Both the position numbers and the translations under genes were made by a program. The notes below the pieces were generated by a model. It worked only from the letters and a program-made list of their open reading frames with translations, made no database searches and was not told the origin of the DNA. 36,223 nt of DNA from assembly GCA_023485205.1 (NCBI GenBank), contig JAMCZX010000033.1:1-36223 (forward strand), given 5' to 3'. The DNA is from Candidatus Omnitrophota bacterium (GTDB taxonomy: Bacteria; Ratteibacteria; UBA8468; B48-G9; DTJG01). Positions 17,405 through 25,414 of the stretch are shown in pieces (position 1 is the first letter of the stretch; every line of letters starts with the position of its first letter).

Positions 17405-17437
17405 CTCTTAATACTATATAAGAGAATATGATATAAT
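17405..17437 (+). promoter_or_regulatory. promoter with inverted repeat ahead of the UroD-like/MFS pair
   Basis: A perfect TATAAT lies at 17432-17437, with a weak -35 (TTAATA, 17408-17413) 18 bases upstream. An inverted repeat CTCTTA-8 bases-TAAGAG (17405-17424) covers the -35 region and could be an operator. Transcription would start near 17444 and include the AGGAG at 17453. The promoter reading is reasonable; the operator role is a guess. Confidence 0.4.
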
Positions 17438-17463
17438 AAAAAAATAATAAACAGGAGAAAAAT

Positions 17464-18573
17464 ATGAATATCTCATTAAAAACACCCAATCCGGATATAA
17501 ATGAATTTAAAGATATTGTTCTAAGAAAAAAAATATCCCGCAAGGTTCACTTTGGAGAACTACATTTTGATAAAGAAGTAATAGAGTATATCACAAAAAA
17601 TATACTTGAAAAAAAATGGGTTGAACCTGTAGCCAGCGATAAAAAAACCCAGGAAATTTGTTTGAAAAACTTTATTGAATGCTGGTATAAATTGGGTTTT
17701 GATTTTGTAAGACAGAGTGGTGATTTTAGATTTGGGGGCAATCTCCATTTTACAGCAAAAACAAGAAGAGGACAGGATACCGCTGATTTATCAAGAACAA
17801 CAAGACAATGGGTAGAGGAAGGAAAGGGTATAATATCAGATTGGCAGGACTTTGAAAAATATTCATGGCCATCAGCAGATGATTTAGACCTGTGGTCATT
17901 TGAATTTGTTTCAAAAAATCTTCCTGAAGGTATGGGCATGTTTGTATGTATCAGCCAGGGAATTCTTGAAGTGGTATTAAATACCTTACTCGGATTTGAA
18001 AATTTTTCCTTTTTTCTTTATGATAATCCGGATATTATTAAAGCCATATTTGATAAAGTTGGAGAAATTATTTATAAAGGATATGAAAAACTTATTGGCC
18101 TGGATAAAATGACAGGATTTTTCCAGGGGGATGATTTTGGATTTAAAACCTCTACGCTTGTGCCCCCTAAAATATTAAAGGATTATGTTCTTCCCTGGCA
18201 TAAAAAAATTGCGGAATTGGCCCATAAAAATAACCTGATTTATATTTTTCATTCCTGTGGATATCTTGAACCTGTAATAGAAGACCTTATTGAAGATGTT
18301 AAAATAGATGTAAAACATTCTTTTGAAGATGCTGTAATTCCTGTAACTGAATTCAAAGAAAAATATGGGAAAAGAATTGGAGTTATGGGCGGAGTAGATG
18401 TAGATAAGATATGTAGAATGGAAGAAAAAGAATTAAGAAAATATGTAAGAAATATTCTGGATAAATGTATGCCTGATGGAGGCTATATTCTTGGTTCAGG
18501 AAATTCAGTAACAAATTATATGCCTATATCAAACTATTTGACTGTTCTTGATGAAGGAGATAGATGGAAGTAA
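17464..18573 (+). CDS. uroporphyrinogen decarboxylase (UroD)-family protein
   Basis: A 369-residue protein of the UroD/MtaA fold. The C-terminal half is typical: GDDFGFKTSTLVPPKILKDYVLPW, the strand LIYIFHSCGYLEP near 262 with the HxC pair used for zinc in the methyltransferase branch, then GVMGGVDVDKI and GGYILGSGNSVTNYMP. Because it is linked to a transporter rather than to heme genes, and the UroD catalytic N-terminus is not recognised, a methyltransferase-like or sugar/aromatic-related role in carbon use is more likely than heme synthesis. AGGAG precedes the ATG. It overlaps the following MFS gene by 10 bases, so product and transporter are probably made together. Substrate unknown. Confidence 0.8.
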   Translation: MNISLKTPNPDINEFKDIVLRKKISRKVHFGELHFDKEVIEYITKNILEKKWVEPVASDKKTQEICLKNFIECWYKLGFDFVRQSGDFRFGGNLHFTAKTRRGQDTADLSRTTRQWVEEGKGIISDWQDFEKYSWPSADDLDLWSFEFVSKNLPEGMGMFVCISQGILEVVLNTLLGFENFSFFLYDNPDIIKAIFDKVGEIIYKGYEKLIGLDKMTGFFQGDDFGFKTSTLVPPKILKDYVLPWHKKIAELAHKNNLIYIFHSCGYLEPVIEDLIEDVKIDVKHSFEDAVIPVTEFKEKYGKRIGVMGGVDVDKICRMEEKELRKYVRNILDKCMPDGGYILGSGNSVTNYMPISNYLTVLDEGDRWK

Positions 18574-19895
18574 GCACTCAAAAAAAATCAATAACAAATT
18601 TTCTTGTAGCACAAGGATTTAACCAGGCATATACAAATGTCATATTTGGAGGAATTCTTACACTTTTTCTTTTAAAAATTGGCGCAAGAGAAATAATGCT
18701 TGGTTTTTTGGCTATATTAGGTCCAATTATTGGAGTTATTTCTATTTTTTTTATTCCATGGGTCCAGAAAAAATATGAAAAATATATAAATTCTAATGCC
18801 ACTTTAATGGCTATTCTTGGTTTTGTATTGCTTCCTATTTTCTTTTTGGCAGAAAAGTTTAGTTATACATTTATTATTGTTTATTATCTTATATTTCTTA
18901 TTGTTTACCTTATATCAAATCAGATTTTTTCAATTGCATTTATGCCTACAGTTACCAATCTTGTCCCTGAAGAAGAAAGAGGTGTTTTCTTTGGAAGACT
19001 TAGGGCATTTATTATGTTTCTTTGTCTTGTCCTTTTTTATATTGTATCAAAAATTCTTAGAACATCCCATAAATATATTGCTTTCTTCTGGGCATTTTTA
19101 ATTCTTGCCATTATTCAGGCTATAGCTCCTTTATATTTTTCTAAAGTTGTATATGGACCAAGAACCAAAGAAGAAACAGCCAAAGCTGATGTATTAAAAA
19201 CTTTAAAAATTATATTTCAACAAAAAAATCTTAAGAGATTTTTTTCTTTGCTATTTATAAATACTTTTTTGGCTGGTCTTGTAAGTCCTTTTCTTATTCC
19301 ATTTTTAAAACTTAAATTAGGGCTATCAGATTCTTTTTGTATAATATTATCAAGTATCTCTATACTTGGTTACACCTTATCTGTCTATGCATGGGGAGAA
19401 ATAAATGATAAAAGAGGCAGCAGATTTGTTTTATTTTCCTCACTGCTTTATGGCCCTATTTTCTGGTTTATTCTTGCAAATATAGTTTTTTTCCCAAAGC
19501 AATATATTTCTATAATTTTAATTGTTCTATATTTTTTCTCCGGCATCTCAAATGCCGGATATCAAATGTCTGTATCCACAAGGAGAATGTCTTTAGCTCC
19601 TCAATCAGAAAAAATTTCTTTTTATTCCAATCTTATGATTTGGGGGGAACAATTCCCGGTGATTATTTCTGCTCCTTTGGCAGGATTTATTCTTCAAAAA
19701 AATAAAAATTTCACAATAGGTCACTATACTATATATCCTTTGCTATTTATATTTACATCTTTTGCCAGTATGTATCTTTTATTTAAAGTATTGCAGATGG
19801 AATCCATAAAGGAAAAACCTTTAAAAGAAATTTTTACTGAGGTTATCTCTCAAAATCTTCTAAAATTTAAAGACATTATCACCTCTCCCCCATAA
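18564..19895 (+). CDS. MFS transporter
   Basis: A 443-residue integral membrane protein with about 12 hydrophobic segments and a charged loop between the two halves (VYGPRTKEETAKADVLKTLK, near 195-214), the major facilitator layout. The NLVPEEERGVFFGRLRA segment after the fourth helix and the INDKRGSRFVL loop in the second half match MFS loop motifs. The substrate cannot be inferred from sequence alone. The ATG lies inside the end of the UroD-like gene, which suggests that the transporter imports or exports that enzyme's substrate or product. Confidence 0.85.
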   Translation: MEVSTQKKSITNFLVAQGFNQAYTNVIFGGILTLFLLKIGAREIMLGFLAILGPIIGVISIFFIPWVQKKYEKYINSNATLMAILGFVLLPIFFLAEKFSYTFIIVYYLIFLIVYLISNQIFSIAFMPTVTNLVPEEERGVFFGRLRAFIMFLCLVLFYIVSKILRTSHKYIAFFWAFLILAIIQAIAPLYFSKVVYGPRTKEETAKADVLKTLKIIFQQKNLKRFFSLLFINTFLAGLVSPFLIPFLKLKLGLSDSFCIILSSISILGYTLSVYAWGEINDKRGSRFVLFSSLLYGPIFWFILANIVFFPKQYISIILIVLYFFSGISNAGYQMSVSTRRMSLAPQSEKISFYSNLMIWGEQFPVIISAPLAGFILQKNKNFTIGHYTIYPLLFIFTSFASMYLLFKVLQMESIKEKPLKEIFTEVISQNLLKFKDIITSPP

Positions 19896-19975
19896 TAGAA
19901 AAATCAGTATAAATTTTCAAATATAAACTTTTTGATATATAATTTGTGTAAAAAATCTGGAAGTGAGAAAAATTT

Positions 19976-20638
19976 ATGACTCTAAAAGAATTAAAAAAGG
20001 TAAAAGAAATTATTATTCAGGCAAGTGGAAAAGAATATGTGGCAAATATTATAGAAATACCGGATATGATGAAAATTATAGCTGCTCCAGTTTCTATAAT
20101 TACTGATGCATGGATGAAAAAACCTGCTGAGATATTTTTTATCTTAAATAATAAAAGATATAGCTTTTCTGCATTCGTTTATCTCCCTTCGCATCAAAAA
20201 ATAGTAATTGTAAAAGCCGGAGATATCACTCCTGATAAAAGAATATATAAAAGAACAGAAATAGATATTCTGCCGGCAACAATATTTCCAAAACCAATAT
20301 TAGGATTATTACAACTACCAGAAACAGAAGTCAAAGTGGTTGACCTTTCAGAAGGTGGAGCACAAATATGGGTAAAAGAGCCGTTAGAAGAAAATAAACA
20401 ATATATTTTATCAATTACATTAAAAAAACACACACTGGCTATTCCCTGTGAAATAAGAAATAAAATCGGCCAAAAAGAAAATACATTTATTTATGGTATC
20501 CATTTTACAGAAATTTCAGACCTTGATAAAAAAATTATAACTAAATATCTTACAAAAATCAGAGGGGATAAAAAACAGAAAAATATTGAGTCTATTGATA
20601 TGGAAAGTATGTGGAATGATATAAAACAATCTTTCTAA
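19976..20638 (+). CDS. PilZ-domain c-di-GMP receptor protein (YcgR-like)
   Basis: A 220-residue soluble protein with a YcgR-N-like beta-rich N-terminal half and a C-terminal PilZ domain. Both c-di-GMP-binding motifs are intact: RIYKR (RxxxR, residues 89-93) and DLSEGG (DxSxxG, residues 123-128), the usual spacing. The domain ends with YGIHFTEISDLDKKII, a typical PilZ final strand and helix. It therefore probably binds cyclic di-GMP; the output (motility, adhesion or polysaccharide) is not shown. GGAAGTGAG lies 10-15 bases ahead of the ATG, and a TATAAT box is at 19938-19943. No diguanylate cyclase is in the window. Confidence 0.86.
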   Translation: MTLKELKKVKEIIIQASGKEYVANIIEIPDMMKIIAAPVSIITDAWMKKPAEIFFILNNKRYSFSAFVYLPSHQKIVIVKAGDITPDKRIYKRTEIDILPATIFPKPILGLLQLPETEVKVVDLSEGGAQIWVKEPLEENKQYILSITLKKHTLAIPCEIRNKIGQKENTFIYGIHFTEISDLDKKIITKYLTKIRGDKKQKNIESIDMESMWNDIKQSF

Positions 20639-20789
20639 GAGTTACCACTGTTCACTTATCTATCGTTTATCGTAAATATTCACTGACCACCACAGCGTAT
20701 AAGCCTTAGGTTGAAACTATGTTCATATTTACAGGCATATAAGCGCAGAGTAAAGAACCCCCAGCAATTCAGGGTACAATGTGCAAAAT
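20639..20789. other. gene-free stretch ahead of the regulator
   Basis: No open reading frame with a start, no tRNA and no convincing terminator were found here. The base composition looks less AT-rich than the coding DNA around it. An imperfect TATAAGCC/GGCATATA pair (near 20699-20750) and an ACCC/GGGT pair near 20760 could form weak stems. It may be an old insertion boundary; nothing firm can be said. Confidence 0.3.
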
Positions 20790-20819
20790 TTGACATATTA
20801 ATATATCACAATATATAAT
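20790..20819 (+). promoter_or_regulatory. sigma-70-type promoter of the GntR/LacI-type regulator
   Basis: A perfect TTGACA (20790-20795) and perfect TATAAT (20814-20819) are spaced by 18 bases. Transcription would begin near 20826, giving a very short leader with CAGGAG as ribosome binding site ahead of the ATG at 20842. Both hexamers are exact, which is rare in this window. Confidence 0.65.
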
Positions 20820-20841
20820 TAAAAAACAGGAGAAATACAAA

Positions 20842-21909
20842 ATGCCAGTTAAGACAAAAAAGTTATCAAAGAAAAGTCAACCCCTTCCATTATGGTGGCA
20901 ATTAAAAGAAAAAATAAAAGAGGAAATTATAAATAATGAATTACAGCCTGATGATAAATTACCTACTGAATTAAAATTAATGTCAGAATATGAAGTAAGT
21001 AGAATTACAGTAGTAAAAACACTTTCCCAACTTGCTTCTGAAGGAATAATCTACCGTATCCAGGGGAAAGGTACCTTTGTAAAAGGTAACAAGCCTGTAT
21101 TAAAAAAAGAAGAAATTATTGGTCTAATTATGCCAACTACAGGGCATATTTATGAATCTCTCTCAAAAAAAATTATTCATGGTCTTACTGACCATCATTA
21201 CTTTTGCATTATTATTGACTATAACGGGGAAAATAGAAACAGTATAAAGAAAATAAAAGATTTGATAGACAGACATCCTGCCATTCTTATTATCCAGGGC
21301 ATTTCCAGGTTCCCATTCAATTTTCTTGATAATTATCCAGGCAAGGTTATATTTTTACAAGCTTTTGAAGCAGAAAAAAGATTACCCAGAGCAAGATATA
21401 TTCTATCTGACTATTTTGCCGGAGGCAGAATAGTGGCAGAATATTTAATATATCTTGGCCATGAAAAAATTATTTTTTATACTTATCCAATTTTTCCTGG
21501 CCAAAAAAACCAGATGAGTGTGATTGAAGGAGCAAAAAGTGTCTTCAAAGAAAAAAATATACCAGAAGAGAATTTTATAATTTTTACTAAATCCTCTCAG
21601 ATTGCAGAGTCATTGAAAAAAGAAAAGAAACCAATGGCTGTATTTTGTAATGTTGATTTTATGGCAAAATTGATTTATGAAACAGCAAAAAAATTAAATT
21701 TAAGAATACCAGAAGATATTTCTGTAGTTGGATATAATAATACTCCCTGGTGTGAAATATTTAAGCCAAATCTTACTTCAGTATCAATTCGGGAGGCAGA
21801 GATTGCAGAGTATGTAATAGATGAAATAACAGGCAAAAATATAAACAAAAAAATCATTTTTAAGCCAAAATTAATAATAAGAGATTCAACCACAAAAAAA
21901 ATACTATAA
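20842..21909 (+). CDS. transcription regulator, GntR-type DNA-binding domain with LacI-type sensor domain
   Basis: A 355-residue repressor-type regulator. Residues about 16-80 form a GntR winged helix (LWWQLKEKIKEEIINNELQPDDKLPTE split over the first helices, then YEVSRITVVKTLSQL and the wing GIIYRIQGKGTFV). From about 90 on, a LacI/periplasmic-binding-type sensor follows (EIIGLIMPTTGHIYESL, SDYFAGGRIVAEYLIYLGHEKI, PEDISVVGYNNTPWCEI, PNLTSVSI). This AraR-like layout normally senses a sugar or sugar phosphate. It sits 49 bases ahead of the secreted glycosidase-like gene, with a palindrome between them, so control of that gene is the obvious inference. Confidence 0.9.
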   Translation: MPVKTKKLSKKSQPLPLWWQLKEKIKEEIINNELQPDDKLPTELKLMSEYEVSRITVVKTLSQLASEGIIYRIQGKGTFVKGNKPVLKKEEIIGLIMPTTGHIYESLSKKIIHGLTDHHYFCIIIDYNGENRNSIKKIKDLIDRHPAILIIQGISRFPFNFLDNYPGKVIFLQAFEAEKRLPRARYILSDYFAGGRIVAEYLIYLGHEKIIFYTYPIFPGQKNQMSVIEGAKSVFKEKNIPEENFIIFTKSSQIAESLKKEKKPMAVFCNVDFMAKLIYETAKKLNLRIPEDISVVGYNNTPWCEIFKPNLTSVSIREAEIAEYVIDEITGKNINKKIIFKPKLIIRDSTTKKIL

Positions 21910-21914
21910 AAACC

Positions 21915-21932
21915 ACTGCCAAGTTTGGCAGT
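21915..21932. promoter_or_regulatory. 18-bp palindrome, candidate operator
   Basis: ACTGCCAA-GT-TTGGCAGT is a perfect 8+8 inverted repeat, 5 bases after the regulator stop codon and 27 bases before the signal-peptide ATG. No run of T follows, so it is unlikely to be an intrinsic terminator. Symmetric sites of this size are typical for dimeric GntR/LacI-type repressors, so it may be the binding site of the neighbouring regulator. Confidence 0.5.
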
Positions 21933-21958
21933 AACTTAATTTATACAGGGAGGAATAT

Positions 21959-22084
21959 ATGGATTTAAAGAAACAAATCAATTTATTTTTAGGATTATTG
22001 ATTTTTGTATGTTGTTTAAATTTTCAGTTAATTGCTAATGCAGCAGTAAATGACAGTCTTATACGATTGAATCAAAAAACATAA
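21959..22084 (+). CDS. signal peptide segment, cut off from the next gene by an in-frame TAA
   Basis: A 41-codon reading frame with a strong ribosome binding site (GGGAGGAA, 21948-21955). It encodes a classical signal peptide: charged start MDLKKQ, hydrophobic core LFLGLLIFVCCL, and a signal peptidase I-type end IANA|AV near residue 28, followed by 12 residues of mature-like sequence. It ends at TAA 22082-22084 and is in exactly the same frame as the large protein that restarts at 22097, twelve bases later. The simplest reading is that it is the N-terminus of that protein, separated by a nonsense mutation or a sequencing error. An independent short peptide is the alternative. Confidence 0.7.
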   Translation: MDLKKQINLFLGLLIFVCCLNFQLIANAAVNDSLIRLNQKT

Positions 22085-22096
22085 TTCCTTACCAAA

Positions 22097-25000
22097 ATGA
22101 CCTATAGAGTTGTGTTCTGGGATAATAGACTAAACATTAATCATAGTATACATCAGAAACGGCTTATAAAATATCTAACACAAAATGATTTTCAGGAAGT
22201 AAATGCAATAGCATTAAAACAATGGATGAAAGAAAGAATTGCAAAAAATCAGGCATATGGAAGTGTTGTTGTTATGACAATGGGTATTGCACCAGAGACA
22301 ATTGATGACCATCCTGGTAAAAAGGCACTCTGGTACAGATATTTAAGTAAAGGAGGTAGAATTGTTTGGTTAGGAGATGTTCCATTTGCATATGCTGAAA
22401 GAACAGATGCAAAACCAAATCCTGTAGGGCTTCCTGATATTTCAATACTTGGTTCTGATTTTAATGGTGGATGGGGTAGTCCTTACTGGGGAGATGGAAA
22501 CCGGCAGGTAACAATTACAGAAGAAGGGAAAAAGTGGGGATTTGAAACAACAGATGGTTCTATAATAGGATATCCTGAAAATGCAGTAATAATTCCCTTT
22601 TCTTCTTATGATGTTCCTGGTCAAAAAGTAAAAGGAACACCTGATTTTTTAATTAATATTTCCCCTGGGATGCCATGGGGCGGATTGATAAAGATAGAAT
22701 TTGTTTTTGATGGTAATAATAATGCCCAGCTTCGTGATGTATGGCGGGCAGCAAATTATACAGGCATTCCAGTAATCCCACCTCCTGTTCCTTCTATTAA
22801 AACTCTATCCAATCAGGGGTTTCCTTTTGTAATTGATATATCTGGTTCAGGAATCAGTGGAAGAAACGAATTTGTTCGTGGAGAAATAGTTAATATAAAA
22901 GTAGAACCTAATAAAATTTACAGGAATCTCAGTTCTATCCAGACCATCCAAATTTTTCTAAACAATGGGGGAAAAACTATAAAATCTTTTACTAAACCTT
23001 TTGCAGATAAAACAGTTTCTTTTAGTATTAATACTTCTCTATATGCCTATGGTAAATACAATCTGAAAATAGAAGCTAAAAATAAAGAAAACAAAATTAT
23101 TGCCAAGAAAAAAGAAGCAATTGGAATACATTTTCTTCCACCAGATAATTTTAACTTTGATATATGGGCTTCATTTGGCAGCAATCCTTACCGTAGAAAT
23201 ATGAAGCTAAATAATATTAAAAAAGCAGGATTTGATGCTATTTATATACCTCCTCCATCAATACAGGATTTGAACTCACTTATAAAACATAATATGGCAT
23301 TTATTCTTAATTTGGCACCAGACCGGGGCGACTATTCATATAAACAAAATCCCGGATTATTCCGTGTAGATATAAACCGTAAGGTTTTTTCTGATAATGG
23401 ATATAGTGGGGGAAGACCAATGCTGGGAATAAGCAGTCCTGTAATTCTTAACAATGTAAGAAACTCTTTGATTACACAATATAAACCTGTTGCATGGTAT
23501 CCTGCTTTAAGGCCATACATCCTAACAAATGATGATTATTCTTTATACTATGGTTGGGATTTTGCAAAACATGTTGAGAAAGAATTTGAAAAAAAGACAG
23601 GACTTAAAGCCCCCAAAAAAATGATAGTTCCACATTTTGGTGTAGTGCCTTCTAATAATCCATGGGTTCAGTGGTGTCTTTTTTCAGTAAAAGATATTAC
23701 AGGCAGATTCAATAAAATAGAAACACAAGCAGTGAAAAATGTCCGTCATGATACACTTATTGGTCCTGTCCCGGGAGGAATGCAGATACCACTTGTTCAG
23801 ATGTGGACAGCATCCCAGTATCCTCCCTATAATTTTGGGAAAGACGGATTTAATTTAATATGCTCGTATTACTATAACACATACTGGCAGCCGATTTTAA
23901 CTACAGCCTACTGGATGGGGATTGGCATGATGGGGAATCGTCATCTTTCTGAATGGAATATGCCGGATTGTTTTATGACAGGACTTTACACACGCAATAA
24001 TTTCTTTCTTTATCTTGCCGGTGGTGTTCACGGACTGGTTTATTTTGTCTATGGGCAGCGCAATAACAGTACATGGCCAGAGTTAATACATCTTGGTAAA
24101 ATAATCAAGAGAATTGGACCTGTTCAATCAATATTATGGCCGGACCAAAAACATGATATAGGATTACTTAATTCATTTACAGACAACAGTTTTGATGTTG
24201 GAGAAACCCTGACACAATCGTATGCCTATGATAATCTAATTCAGGGACATTTTGATGTAGAGCCTGTATCCGGCGAGGAAATTGTAAAAGGCAGAGCTTC
24301 AAATTACAAGTGTATTCTTTTATATGATATCAAATATATCAGTCAGCCATTATACAAAGCTTTGATTAGATATATTTCCCAAGGAGGACTTGTTTTATTA
24401 GACAGAACTATTCCGTTTAATATTCCCGGAGCCAAGAGGTTAAATGTAGATATAGGAATGGGTAAAGAAACTACACTTCCTTTTATTCCTAATAATGCTG
24501 TTGCATCAGTTCCGGGCCCAAATGATTACGGGCATGCAAATCGTATTGCAGTTATTAAAAAAGTTCTTTCAAGATATATAAAACCCAGTTTTAAAAGTAA
24601 TGATATTAAAATTGGAGCATGGTGGATGGAAGCAGATGGATATCCATATACATACTTTGTAAACCTTCAGAATGCTAAAGAATATCAATTTTGTCATGAA
24701 CGAATGGGAGCAGGCTTCCCTGGTTCTGGAACACCAGAAAAGATAAAAGAGGTGGAAAACTGGGAAAAAAAAGAAATAAAAAAAGATTTTTATAAAGCAG
24801 ATATTATATTAGATAAATTACCTGGTGTTCCTTATGACCTTGTAAGTATGAAACCGATTAAGACAAAAAAATTATCTGATGGAAAATATGAGATGTTTCT
24901 ATCAATGGAACGGTTTGGAGGGATGCTTGTAGCATGGCTGCCTTCAAAGATTACCAAAGTACAGGTAAATGCTCCAGAACAAATTAATCCATTAATTCCT

Positions 25001-25249
25001 GTAAAGATACAGACTGAGGTAATAGGAGCAGAAAATAAACCAATACTCAATCCAATAGATATAATGTTTATCTTGAAAAATCCACATGGAAAACAGGTGA
25101 TATCAGAAGTGAAAGTAACCCATAAAGGTATAGCAACTTTTAAATGGACGCCTGCTATTAATGATATGACAGGAAAATGGAGTCTTCAGGTTAAAGAATT
25201 AGCATCCGGGAAGAAAATCCGCCGGGATATAATATTGCTTTCTCAATAG
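22097..25249 (+). CDS. large secreted glycosidase-like protein (TIM barrel with flanking domains), body of an interrupted gene
   Basis: The 1050-residue body has no signal peptide of its own, and no ribosome binding site precedes the ATG at 22097; the upstream in-frame signal peptide at 21959 supplies both. Approximate layout: an N-terminal alpha/beta domain (1-200, with MTMGIAPETIDDH and GGRIVWLGDVPF), a beta-sandwich (about 260-345), a TIM-barrel-like region (about 350-690, with FDIWASFGSNPYRRN, LTNDDYSLYYGWDFAKHVEKEF and GNRHLSEWNMP), a class I glutamine amidotransferase-like segment as in GH42 beta-galactosidases (CILLYDIKYISQPLYKALI, about 735-775), and a C-terminal macroglobulin/Ig-like domain (about 960-1045, ending TGKWSLQVKE). 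This points to clan GH-A-type polysaccharide or glycoside breakdown, but catalytic acids cannot be assigned. CGN arginine codons are much more frequent than in neighbouring genes. Confidence 0.65.
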   Translation: MTYRVVFWDNRLNINHSIHQKRLIKYLTQNDFQEVNAIALKQWMKERIAKNQAYGSVVVMTMGIAPETIDDHPGKKALWYRYLSKGGRIVWLGDVPFAYAERTDAKPNPVGLPDISILGSDFNGGWGSPYWGDGNRQVTITEEGKKWGFETTDGSIIGYPENAVIIPFSSYDVPGQKVKGTPDFLINISPGMPWGGLIKIEFVFDGNNNAQLRDVWRAANYTGIPVIPPPVPSIKTLSNQGFPFVIDISGSGISGRNEFVRGEIVNIKVEPNKIYRNLSSIQTIQIFLNNGGKTIKSFTKPFADKTVSFSINTSLYAYGKYNLKIEAKNKENKIIAKKKEAIGIHFLPPDNFNFDIWASFGSNPYRRNMKLNNIKKAGFDAIYIPPPSIQDLNSLIKHNMAFILNLAPDRGDYSYKQNPGLFRVDINRKVFSDNGYSGGRPMLGISSPVILNNVRNSLITQYKPVAWYPALRPYILTNDDYSLYYGWDFAKHVEKEFEKKTGLKAPKKMIVPHFGVVPSNNPWVQWCLFSVKDITGRFNKIETQAVKNVRHDTLIGPVPGGMQIPLVQMWTASQYPPYNFGKDGFNLICSYYYNTYWQPILTTAYWMGIGMMGNRHLSEWNMPDCFMTGLYTRNNFFLYLAGGVHGLVYFVYGQRNNSTWPELIHLGKIIKRIGPVQSILWPDQKHDIGLLNSFTDNSFDVGETLTQSYAYDNLIQGHFDVEPVSGEEIVKGRASNYKCILLYDIKYISQPLYKALIRYISQGGLVLLDRTIPFNIPGAKRLNVDIGMGKETTLPFIPNNAVASVPGPNDYGHANRIAVIKKVLSRYIKPSFKSNDIKIGAWWMEADGYPYTYFVNLQNAKEYQFCHERMGAGFPGSGTPEKIKEVENWEKKEIKKDFYKADIILDKLPGVPYDLVSMKPIKTKKLSDGKYEMFLSMERFGGMLVAWLPSKITKVQVNAPEQINPLIPVKIQTEVIGAENKPILNPIDIMFILKNPHGKQVISEVKVTHKGIATFKWTPAINDMTGKWSLQVKELASGKKIRRDIILLSQ

Positions 25250-25284
25250 TTTACCTGAATTGAACAGATCAGAGCTGGGTGCAA

Positions 25285-25321
25285 ACCAACTGGGGATTTA
25301 CTCCACACAACGGAAGTTGGT
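25285..25321. other. inverted repeat after the glycosidase-like gene
   Basis: ACCAACT (25285-25291) and AGTTGGT (25315-25321) form a 7-bp stem around a 23-base loop that contains a small GGGG/CTCC pairing. It lies 35 bases after the stop of the glycosidase-like gene. No U-run follows, so a role as terminator is weak; it may stabilise the message end. Confidence 0.3.
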
Positions 25322-25346
25322 AAATACATTAGTGATTGATAAAATA

Positions 25347-25385
25347 GTAAAAACATCAGTAACCGCGGGATGTAATCCGGCGGTT
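25347..25385 (-). terminator. strong hairpin between convergent genes, probable terminator of the hydrogenase/hyp operon
   Basis: AACCGC-G-GGAT, loop GTA, ATCC-G-GCGGTT (25361-25385) forms a ten-pair stem with one G-G mismatch. Read on the minus strand, the direction of hypF, it is followed after a few bases by TTTTT (within 25347-25358). It lies between two convergent genes, just beyond the hypF stop, where a terminator for the long minus-strand operon is expected. The T-run is displaced by about 7 bases, which weakens the call. Confidence 0.45.
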
Positions 25386-25414
25386 CATGGCTAATTTTCC
25401 AGAGTTTCTCATTT

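Noticed and set aside
17547..17939. A 130-codon open frame antisense to the UroD-like gene
   Set aside because: No ribosome binding site or recognisable motif; the plus-strand gene explains the sequence.
20690..20750. TATAAGCC/GGCATATA pair as a mobile-element terminal repeat or riboswitch
   Set aside because: The stem is short and mismatched, there are no target-site duplications, and no known aptamer pattern was recognised.
22082..22084. Recoding of the stop as selenocysteine or pyrrolysine
   Set aside because: Those systems use TGA and TAG; this stop is TAA, and no insertion structure is visible.
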